Of a stretch of DNA of 64,000 nt, positions 40,901 through 52,858 are shown piece after piece (position 1 is the stretch's first letter; each line of letters begins with the position of its first letter). The notes under the pieces are model-generated. The model saw only the letters and a program-made list of their open reading frames with translations, was not told the DNA's origin and did not search any database. The DNA is from Lampris incognitus. Its lineage: Eukaryota > Chordata > Actinopteri > Lampriformes > Lampridae. The position numbers and the translations under genes are program-made. Where the stretch lies: positions 35,136,487 through 35,200,486 of the forward strand of contig NC_079222.1 of assembly GCF_029633865.1 (NCBI RefSeq), written 5' to 3'.

Positions 40901-43900
40901 TCACGCTATTCCCCCCCAGTTCCCCCCCCCCCCGGGGAGGTGTCCCAACTAACCAGAGGAGGCGCTAGTGCAGCGACCAGGACACACACCCACGTCCGGC
41001 TTCCCACCCGAAGACACGGCCAATTGTGTCTGTAGGGACGCCCGACCAAGCCGGAGGTAACGCGGGGATTCGAACCGGCGATCCCCGTGTTGGTAGGCAA
41101 CGGAATAGACCGCTATGCTACCCGGACGCCCGGTAAAGATTTTTTTTAATAACACTGGCAACATGGCGCGTATAGTCAGCATGCAGTTCAAAAGAGAAGC
41201 GTATACCTGTAACTGCAACAGCTTCGAGTAGCGTGGATCTCTGGCTATTCGTAATCCCATAAAGCTTTATTTGATATTCTGTAGATGCCTTCAGGCCACG
41301 GATTTTAGCACCAGTGGCATCTCCATGGAGTTGGACCTCTTTCATATCCCATAACTGCTGAGTGTCTTTACATTCTACTGTGAAACGGTCATAGACACCA
41401 AGTGGCCTTGGTTTCCATGAGACATCAAATCCGTTAGACGTTAAGCCTGATATAGTCAGGGCTCCATGTTCATCCTCAGAGCCCGTCCCAGAAGACTGGG
41501 AGTCAGGAGACTCTAAGTACACAAAGCTAATGACATTGTGCTCCGAGCCTGTGGAGGGAGTCGATAGCTCGGGGACATCAGAATCGGCTAAATAAAAAGT
41601 GAAAGAGGCTACGAGAAACAAAAACAAAAAAAAAACAAAAAGAGGCACAAATCAAGATAGAGGACTCATTTGATTGTATGTGCACGTTAATGTTAATGCT
41701 AATGCTAATTTCTGGCTACATACTTATTTCCAAAATGTTCCTCTACCAGTCCAATTCTTAAACTAGTTTTCAGGATATTCATGCTGGCAAGTAGGAAATC
41801 TAATTTTTGAAAATACACCATCTCTCTTTTTACCTGCTTGAGGACTGAAAGCCCCATGAATTTTCTATTAGAAAGAGCTCTAGTTGTGTATTGCTGTCCC
41901 TGTCTTGTCTTGGGATCAAGGCCCATGTTTCATTTACTATTGTCTAGATGGGATCCACGATGGACCACCCACCTGTAGATGAAGAAATGGTGGCAGGGTC
42001 ACTCTTCTTCTGTCCCCTCTCTGCAGTCAGGCTGATGCTGTAAGCCATGCCGGGAGTCAGGTTACGCAGGACATAGGAAGTGGCTGGGGCAGGGACTTCC
42101 AGCTCCTCTCTTTTGCCATCCCTTGAGACATATACAAGCCTGTAGTGAGTGATCTTCGCCCGAGGTTTTTTCCAAGCCAAGGTGAGGGTGGTCTCGGTAA
42201 TCCCACTTCTTTCCAGATCCCTGGGGGGATCAAGGGCTGAAGGAGATATAGAAAAAGACATGCATCAGGAAAAATATAGATTCAGGGAAATCCGGGTGGC
42301 ATGGTGGTCTACTCCGTTGCCTACCAACACGGGGATCACTGGTTGGAATCCCCGTGTTACCGCCGGCTTAGTTGGGTGTCTCTACAGACACAACTGGCCG
42401 TGTCTGTGGGTGGGAAGCTGGATGCGGGTATGCAAGGCTGGATTACGGACTGGGCATGCTGGGCGAGTGCCCCGTGGCCCCGGACCACCAGGGGCCCCAA
42501 AGGTCAGGGGTGTTGTGTTCACGTATAGTAGGGATCCATACCCTACAAGGGACATTTGTTCCAACCCTGCAAGCTAGTCTCTATTGATGCGGGGGCCCCA
42601 AGCTACAGTCTCTACTGATGCAGGGCCCCAAGCTACAGTCTCTACTGATGCAGGTCCCCAAGCTACAGTCTCTACTGATGCAGGGCCCCAAGCTACAGTC
42701 TCTACTGATGCAGGGCCCCAAGCTACAGTCTCTATTGATGCAGGTCCCCAAGCTACAGTCTTTACTGATGCGGGGCCCCAAGCTACAGTCTCTACTTATT
42801 TCTCCATTGATGCAAGTGACCTGAAATAATCGGACTCAAGCAATTCGTATTATATGAGTGACTTAACTTTGCGTAGTATCACCATAACATCATCATACTT
42901 TCACAATCTGCGTCATAGACAGTATAAGAAAGCTGGAGTCAAAGCAGAAGCCTTTTTTGGTTGCTAGGCACTCATTTAAAGCAAAGCCATAGATAGTACA
43001 AATATAAACGTACTAAATATGTCGGGGATAGTTTCTAAATATATCACAATGCCGGTTTGAAGAGTTTGCGCCTTATGTTTACATTGTAGCAATTAAGAGT
43101 GCAACATGTGCCTCGTGTTTACATTGTAGCGTTGAGAGTGCAACAAAGTTTGACATAGCGCAAACTCGATGCTTATGATCAAATTCATTGTTTCATTGTG
43201 TATAGTTAAACAAAGGTGCTAGCTAGAATGCCCATACTGAAGAATAATTAAACAGACAGTTTTACTAAAATGTGCCCATATTTCACTAAATTATTTGCTC
43301 TGAAATTCCTGTTAGTAAGCCGTTGTAAATGGGAAGAAGGCTTGGCAATATGTCTGCGATGCTGTGAGCTGCTATTCTCATCTCTGTTTGTTTCGTGATT
43401 CAAAATTGTGTTGTACTTTGTAGTCGCCATCCGAATCCCATGCAGATCGGCATAGCGTCGACTACCATGTTGGGTATTTGCATTAGTTTTACATTTAACA
43501 ATGTTTAGTGCTTTTTGCGTAGCCTATCTGACGGGGGGGGGGGCCTGGTGGGTTAATCCGGCCATGTGGGTATGAGTCCTGGTCGCTGCACTAGCGCCTC
43601 CTCTGGTTGGTCGGGGCGCCTGTTCGGGGGGGAGGGGTAACTGGTGGGAATAGCGTGATCCTCCCACGTGCTTCGTCCCCCTGGTGAAACTCCTCACTGT
43701 CAGGTGAAAAGAAGTGGCTGGCGACTCCACGTGTCGGAGGATGCATGTGGTAGTCTGAAGCCCTCCCCGGATCTGCAGATGGGGTGGAGCAACGACCGGG
43801 ACAGCTCGGGGTAATTGGCCGGATACAATTGGGAAGAAAAGGGGGGGGGGGACAGATTGAAATCATGGGCTGCAGTTTGAGAGTTTAATTTGTTCAGAGA

Positions 43901-45140
43901 ATGTTACTCTCTAATCTAAATCCCATTCCAGCTCTGATATGGGCTTGGCCAGCATAATGAATCATTTCTTCCCATTAGCCAGGCGGCCTGATTTGTATCA
44001 ACAGCCAGAGATAGGCCACCTGTGTGTCTAAATAGGAATGTGAAGGACAACTATTTGGACAGCTGCTCAGCAGCATCTCTCACCAGTTGCTGCATTTGTA
44101 GTGGCAGGGAGACTCTCTCTCTCACTCTTCACAGCAGTCACTCCTATGCCATACTCCGTGCCTGGTTTCAACCCTGGAATGCAAGACACAAGATGACCTC
44201 CTGGCATAACAAATACTACTATCTGGACCTCAGATATATTTGTTTTGGAAGACCCTCACCGGTGATAGTTGCCTGTGTCTTGGGTCCGCGTCCACGGGGG
44301 AACAGGTCCTCACCATGAGGACCACCAGAGATGGGGCTGTACTTCACCTTGTAGCTGTCAACATCTGCTAGACTGTTGCTCCACTCCAGCGTGATGCTGT
44401 CATCAGTCTGGGACAGGGTCCGCAGGTCCCGGGGGGCATCGAGGTCTGGTTTATATCGACAGAAACACCACCTCTCCATGAGAATTTAATTTATGTACAT
44501 AAATGGGTTTAATTTCTTTTTTTTGATCCCCCCCCCTTTTTTTTTTCTCCCCAATTGTACCTGTCCAATTACCCCACTCTTCTGAGCCGTCCCGGTCGCT
44601 GCTCCACCCCCTCTGCCGATCTGGGGGGGGCTGCAGACTACCACATGCCTCCTCCGATACGTGTGGAGTCACCAGCCACTTCTTTTCACCCGACAGTGAG
44701 GAGTTTCACCAGGGGGACGTAGCGCACCCCCAGTTCCCCCTCCCCCCTGAACAGGCGCCCCGACTGACCAGAAGAGGCGCTAGTGCAGTGAACAGGACAC
44801 ATACCCACATCCGGCTTCCCCACCCGCAGACAAGGCCAATTGTGTTCTGTAGGGACGCCCGACCAAGCCGGAGGTAACATGGGGATTTGAACTGGTGATC
44901 CCTGTGTTGGTAGGCAACAGAATAGACTGCTACACTACCCAGACGCCCCACATGGGAGTGATTTTTTGTGATCATTATGTGACCCATTCATTCATCCATT
45001 ATCCAAACCACTTATCCTGCTGTCAGGGTCGCGGGGATGCTGGAGCCTATCCCAGCAGTAATTGGTGGGAAGACACCAATTAGACACCAGGCCATCACAG
45101 GGCCCACACACACACACACACAGACACAGACACAGACACA

Positions 45141-45213
<73 letters not shown>

Positions 45214-48200
45214 GGATAATTCAGTACGGCCGATTCACCTGACCTACGAGTTTTGGGACTGTGGGAGGAAACCGGAGCCCCCGGAGAAAGCCCATGCAGG
45301 AGAACATGCAAACTCCACACAGAGGACGACCCGGGATGACCCCCAAGGTTGGAAAGCCCCGGGGCTCAAACCCAGGACCTTCTTGCTGTGAGGCAACCGT
45401 GCTAACCACTGCGCCACCGTGCCGCCATTTATGTGACCCTTCAGATCATTATCTATGTTCATCATTTTGTGATGCTCATCTGTAACATTTAGTGAGTACC
45501 GCCCCGTCACCTGACTGTTATGTAGCATCAACGCCCACCTGTCGTGAATGTTAGGGTGACGGGGTTGCTGGTGGTGTCTCCTCTTCTGGATACCAGTGAG
45601 ATTTGGTATTCTGTGTCGGGCCTCAGGTTGTCAATGTTGTACTGCTTCTCTGAGGAGGAGAAGTCCACCCGGGTTTGGTCGGGGGTGTCCGAGCTGGGCC
45701 CATAAAACACAGTGACTCCATCCACCTCGGCCACTGGCTGGGACCAGGTGACCAGGGTCGAGGAGTCCGTGACGTCCTTCACGTCCACATGTCGAGGGCC
45801 ATCGATCTCTGAATGGTACACAAAACAAGGCCGTCAGCGGATGTATAGAAAGTGTGACTTTTGATCATTATCTTTAAATATTTTAACATTTCTGCTCGTC
45901 AATATAGCTTTTCAAGTGTCAGTTCTTAACCCAAATACAAAACTTTATCTGAAAGATGTTTTGTGTTAATCTGCAGAGGGACAATACTGGAGCTGAGACC
46001 AGCAGTAGTGCTAATAGCTCGTCTTGCGATAAATAAGTCTGACAAGTTCAGTGCATAGCAGCATTTCATCTTGTTTACCCTTCAGTTGTGTAACTTGTAA
46101 TGGGAATCTCAGTCTCCACAACTAAAAGATGAGTCTCGCATATGAAACGATGAGTAAGTTTGGAGTTCCACCAACCAGGACGAAATGTCTTTTCCACGCA
46201 CAAAGATGATACGTTTTGCATGCTGTATCTTTTTTATTACATAAATAAACTACATTTTTATTTTTTCCCTTTTTCTCCCCAATTGTACTTGGCCAATTAC
46301 CCTATGTTCCGAGCCGTCCTGGTCGCTGCTCCACCCCCTCTGCCGATCCAGAGGAGGGCTGCAGACTACCACATGCCTCCTCCGATACATGTGGAGTCGC
46401 CAGCCGCTTCTTTTCACCTGAAAGTGAGGAGTTTTGCCAGGGGGACGTGGCGCGTGGGAGGATCACGCTATTCCCCCCAGCTTCCTTTTCCCCCTGAACA
46501 GGTGCCCTGGCCGACCAGAGGAGGCGCTAGTACAGTGAGCAGGACACATACTCAAATCCGGCTTCTCAGACACAGCCAATTGCGTCTGTAGGGACGCCCG
46601 ACCAAGGTAACGCGGGGATTCGAACCAGCAATCCCTGTGTTGGTACACAGATGCAAAGAATTTTTGGCCCATACAGTCCACATCTGCAGTTATCTTACGG
46701 CCCACATTTGGCCTCGAACGACAGTGGTGACTCAGGGTGAGTGTGGCTGCCTCAATTCAGCCACACTTGGGCCACATTTGGGCCACATCTGGCCCACATA
46801 GTATGTGCTGTAACCCAAGTCAAGCCCGGTTCATTACATTTGGGCCATGTCTGGCTCACACAACACTTACCGTAACCCAAGTCAGGCCCGGCTTATCACA
46901 TTTGGGCCACGTCTGGCCCAAACAACAGTTGCCAGTGCCGTAACTGAGCCGTAAGTACCAAAAAGTTCCCCTGATTAGGCCCAAAGGTGTCTGCTACCTG
47001 GGTAGGCAACGGAATAGACCTCTACACTCCCCGGGCGTCTTTTTTTTCCTGTTTTTATTTGAGTCTAAATGCCCATGAATTTGCTTGTATGTAGTTTGGT
47101 AGTCCACTTGGATTGTCTGACTGTTGTTCCATCATGATTCTTCACGTAGGCATGTGGTAGCCTCTGCCATGCATCTGGGCATTTGTGTTGTGCAGACATG
47201 TAACAAGTGGATTGTGTGTTCTTGGCCCCCTACTAATAATAAATGGAAAGGATACAGTGGGTGCCTATGCGCCTTCAATGCAAGGCCTCCTATGTATACT
47301 TTAGAAGTTGTTTCAGAAGGTTCCGGATATGCTGATGATACCTAACTATATCTGAAACAAGTATGTCATGATTTCGTACTAGATAAATTCGTATTCTCTA
47401 CGTAGTCTATACCACCGCTAAACATGTGCTACTTGGTAAATGACGATTTACCAGGCAACATGAGCATGTCTTGCGCTGCTACAATAAACTCACTGGTGGT
47501 GATTTTTTTAGACGTTTGGGGTCCTCTTGTGTTGTTCTTGATGACACTGAGAGAGACTTCGTACTCCTGGCCTGGAGCAAGGCCTGACTGGTCAAATTTT
47601 TTTTGAGAAGATGGCAGGATGTTCACAATCTTTCCGTTCTCTTCTTTCTGTAAGGACACATAATGCACGTTATAAAACATTAATAATTTACTCCTTCTGG
47701 TTGATAATGTTTTTGTGCGATTGTATTGTCAAAAAAAGATGATTCTTCAAAAAGCTTCTGGCATAAATCTTCATTCAAGAAAACTGCAAACAAAATAAAC
47801 AAAATATATTTAAAATATAATATGAAACAAAATATAGTTTCCCTAGCCCACAGCAGTGCAACACAAAGACGAAAACACATATCCAAACTACAAGAACACA
47901 TATATCCAAACTACAAGAACACATATATCCAAACTTAACAAAAAAAACACTTTCCAAGAGTATGAACGCCAGCCAGGTTGACTGTCGGAACTGCCGGTCT
48001 GCATGGGCTAGCAGATAGCTTAGCCTGCCCTGCTTCCGCATCCTGTCAGACCACCCTTGGTGTTTGGGCACAGCTCCATGCAGGGCCGTGGTCCAGCCGA
48101 CCAGGTTCCCCTAACCAATCCAACGTCAGCTCTCCCAGCCAGTCACCCTCGAAACACCTCCCCGCACGCCACACGATGACATCAAAAACACCACAGTCAA

Positions 48201-48527
48201 TGCCAGGTGAGGCTGCTGCCAGACCGCCCTCAGTGTTATCGAAACTGCCAGTCTGGATGGGCTAGCCGTTAACTTAGCCTGCCTCGCTTCCGCGTCCTGT
48301 CAGACCACCCTCGGTGCAGGACCGTGGTCCCTGGGCCCACAGGACACAGCAGATCAAGCTCTCCCAGCCATCAAATGACGACAAATATTAGACACAGACC
48401 TGGAATAGGACACTACATGGATGGTACTTGGTGAGGCCGATGCAAACGTGAATTAACACCGCCATCTTCCCACACCAGAAGCAGAACATCCATTATCCAA
48501 ACTGCTTATACTGCTCTCAGGGTAGCG

Positions 48528-48587
<60 letters not shown>

Positions 48588-51500
48588 AACACTAACTCAT
48601 AGCTATCAATTAAAAGCCATAATGTGAAGGGGCGACTAACTGATAAACAACTTGAGGTGTGTTTTCAAAAGCAGGCCTTTTCTAGGAATTGAACCACATT
48701 AAAAACACTACTGTGAAAACGAGCTTGGGATTGATAAGACAGACTTGTTTTTTATCCAGTATGAAAGCTGTTGCTAAATCAACCACCACATGTCCTTCGA
48801 AAGACCTTCCAATACATGTTCTCTCTGAAGGATGGGTAGACTGACCGTGTTGCGGAAATAGAGCTCCCAGCCATCAAAGGTAGTGTCTAGAGGGTCCCAT
48901 AGTACCTCCACCGAGGTCTCTCTCACTGATTTGAACTTCAGACCCTCTGGCTGTGGGAGATCTGGGAGAGGAGAACAACATTTCATCAAGCCTGGTAAAT
49001 ACTGTGTTGTGTTGTATAGAATAGAATAGAATAGAATAGAATAAAATAGAATAGAATGGAGTAGAGGAGAACAGAAGAGCATAGAATAGAAGAGAACAGA
49101 ACAGAATAGCGCATACTAGAATGGGACAGAATAGCATAGAATAGAACAGAACAGAATAACAGATTAGAACAGATCAGAATAGAATAGAACAGAATAGCAC
49201 AGAACAGAACAGAACAGAACAGAAAGAATGGAATAGAAAAGAACAGAACAGAATAAGATTAAATAGAACAGAACAGAATAGAACAGAACAGAACAGAATA
49301 GCATAGAACAGAACAGAAGGGAACATATTAGAACAGAATAGAACAGAACAGACTAGAATAGAATAGACTAGAATAGCATAGAATAAAACAGAATAGCATA
49401 GAACAGAATAGAACAGAATAGTATAGAATAGAACAGAACAGCATAGAATAAATAGAAGAGAATAGCATAGAATAGAACAGAACAGACTAGAATAGAACAG
49501 AATAGAACAGAACAGAAGAAAATTGTATAGAACAGAATAGCATAGAATAGAACAGAATAGCGTAGAATAGAAGAGAATAGAACAACATCAACTACAACAA
49601 TAATAATAATAATAGTAATAGGAAAAAGAAGAGGCAAAATATTAATAAAGATTAATAAAAAATGCTGTATTGTTATCAGAGACTGTTATTGATTTCATCA
49701 TATGACCAAACTTTGTATCACATCTCGATAATGGCCATACCACAGAATGTATGCACATATGTTTAAAGGCTTTAAGAGTAAAACAGCTTAAAAGAGTATT
49801 GTGACCTACACGTGGCCACTCTTGCAATGACAGGGATACTCCTCCTGTTATTAAGGATGGCATAGACATTGATTAGGTATTCAATGCCAGGCTCTAACTC
49901 CTTGATGGTAGCAGCGGTTTGATCTCCTGACACGGTGAAATCTTGATGCAGGCCGCCAGGGTTGTTGGGTACATATGTCACCAGATACTCTGTTACCAAC
50001 ATCTCGTTTTTCCATGACAGGTCCATGGTCTCGTTGGTGACCCCAGAGATGGTAAGGTCTTTAGGTGGCGAGACTGAGGAAAAGAGAGAGGAAAGATGAG
50101 AGAGGGAAAAAAAAATCTATTTTTAGTACTGAAATGAGCCCGGATCATTTTACTGCCCTCAATCCCTTAGTATCTGTGCCGTTGAGCCAATGCAAACTCA
50201 AGACCCACATCTGGCAGCTGTCAGAATTGCCAACCAAAGAAATTAAGATGAAAATACAGACAGCAGTAATACCACAAACTATGGCATTAATGTGAAGCCT
50301 AAAGGGTCACAAATTCTTTTGCAAATTTTTTTAAAACAAATGTCTTTCCTCTAGCATGTGAGCCGAATGAATTTCAAGAATATGGGAAAAAAAAGAATGT
50401 GGTGTTTATATTTCACAATATGATACATCAGAGAGATAAATGGCATTAATGTATGGATTTGCGAATCACCCAACCTGTAAACTGAGACTGTCCCCCACCA
50501 AAAACCCCCCTCCCCAAAAAATGACCCCATAGGTCGTGTGTACAAGCAGCTTATTATGACCTACAGTTACGTTGTAAAGTTAAGCGACCTCTAGCGGTCG
50601 CGTAAATAACGACAACCCGGTGTCTCCGGCGCCTCGTCGTCGCGTGACCTTTGACCTTCCTTACCAATCAAAAACGCGACGAGCCGAGAGAGGAGGAAGT
50701 GCCAGAACCGTTTCTACTCGTGTAAACTGTTGGGTTTCTACACAAATCTACACCTTCACTTCGCGGGAGCAACAACAAAAGTCCCACTGTCCTCAAACCA
50801 GCACGCCATAATCAGCAGCGTTGCGGGGCAGGAACAACCCACCTATGTGGTCGTACGGGGGTTGGGGGACTTGTGTGCATTAGCGCGCCGGACTGAACGG
50901 AGCGCCTCTTACCATCCGAGCAGTCTTCTCCGACGTAGCCTTCCTCGCACACGCAGCGGCCGTTCACCGCAGCGGCCTCTGCCCTGGCAGTTGTTCACGC
51001 AGCTCAGGTCCCCGCAGCTGTCGCCCTCGTAGCCTTCCTCGCACACGCAGCTGCCGACCACGCAGCGCCCCCTGCCGCTGCAGTTCTCCGGACAGGACAG
51101 CACGGAGCAGTCGTCGCCCGAAAAGCCCTCCTCACACGCGCACTGGCCGTCCAGGACAGCGACCGCGGCCCAGGCAGTCGTTGGGGCAGGCCTTCCGGCT
51201 GCAGTCCTCTCCGGCGAAGCCCTCGTCGCAAACGCACTGCCCGTCGACGCACCGGCCGCGGTTCCGGCAGTCGCCGGGGCAACTCAGCGCGCCGCAGTCC
51301 TCCCCGGCGAAGCCGCCGAAGCACAGGCAGCGGCCGTCCACGCAGTCGCCGCGGCCGTGGCAGTTGGAGGGGCAGGTCTTGACGCCGCAGTCCTCGCCGG
51401 CGAAGCCTTCCGCGCACACGCACTGGCCGTTGACGCAGCGGCCCCTGTCCGAGCAGTCGCCGGGGCAGGACAGCTCGTCGCAGTCGTCCCCTTGGAAGCC

Positions 51501-52811
51501 CACGTCGCAGGCACACCGTCCGTTGATGCACTGCCCCCTGCTGTTACAGTTGTTGAGGCACGCCAGCTGGCTGCAGTCCTCGCCCTGGTAGCCCGCCTCG
51601 CAGATGCACACGCCGTTGTAGCACGTCCCCCGGCCGCTGCAGTCGTTCAGGCAGGTGGGCACGGAGCAGTCCTCCCCCGCGTAGCCGGCACTGCACACGC
51701 ACTTGCCGTCCACGCAGAAGCCGTTCCTCCGGCAGTTGCTGGGACACGTGGGCGTCGCGCAGTCCTCCCCCGCGTAACCGTCGTCACAGTAGCAAGTGCC
51801 GTTCACGCACCGGCCGCGGTCGTAGCAGTCTTTGGGGCAGATGAGTTCCGAGCAGTCGTAGCCGGTCCACGGCTCGTCGCACACGCACTCTTCGTCCACA
51901 CAGCGGCCGCGGCCGAGGCAGTTGTTCAGGCACTTGGTCTGCGAGCAGTCGTCGCCGAAGAAACCCTCCGAGCAGACGCAGGCCCCGCCCTGGCACCGGC
52001 CGTTCGCCCCGCAGTCCACGGGGCAGACCCGCTGCGCGCAGTCGTCTCCGGCGAAGCCCTCGAAGCATTCGCACTTGCCGTCCACGCACCGACCCCGGTC
52101 TCGGCAGTCACCGGGGCACGCCGCCTCGGTGCAGTTCGGTCCTCTCCAGCCCGGCTCGCATACGCAGCTGCAGGTGTCGGCGCTGTAGTTGCCGTGCCCG
52201 TAGCAGTAAGGCTTGGTTCCCACCTCACCTGGCGGGAGAAGGTTTTGTTGTCAAATAGAAAAGGAGCGCGTAAACATAAAAGCAATCAATGTGTTTTATC
52301 ATCACTTTGTTTCTCTGTTTTCCTACATCCACAGTCCTGAATCTACGGTCGCCTATCATTCCAGTTATTCCGGCCTCCAATCAGGGAGGATTTAGACCTG
52401 GACCTGTTTTTTGCCCCCCCCCCCTTTTCTCCCAATTGTACTTGGCCAATTACCCCAATCTTCCGAACTCTGCTGATCCGGGGAGACTAGGGCTGCAGAC
52501 TGCCACATGCCTCCTCCGATACATGTGGAGTCGCCGGCCGCTTCTTTTCACCGGACAGTGGGGAGTTTCACCAGGGGGATGTAGCACGTGGGAGGATCAC
52601 GCTATCCCCCGCCCCCAACAGGCGCCCCGAGCGACCAGAGGAGGCGCTAGTGCGGCAACCAGGACACATACCCACATCCGGCCTCCCACCCGCAGACAGG
52701 GCCGATTGTGTCTGCCGGGGGTAACACGGGGATTCGAACCGGCGAAAGTACTTTCCAAGGACTGGATTGAAAATCACTATTGTGTGACACCATAGATTCC
52801 ACAGCTGTGCC

Positions 52812-52858
<47 letters not shown>

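Noticed and set aside
41040-41131. Functional tRNA gene
   Set aside because: A and B boxes are present, but the sequence belongs to the SINE head and does not fold as a plausible canonical tRNA with an acceptor stem.
51357-52340. 327-codon plus-strand ORF opposite the EGF exon
   Set aside because: GC-rich antisense shadow of the EGF repeats, with no domain of its own.
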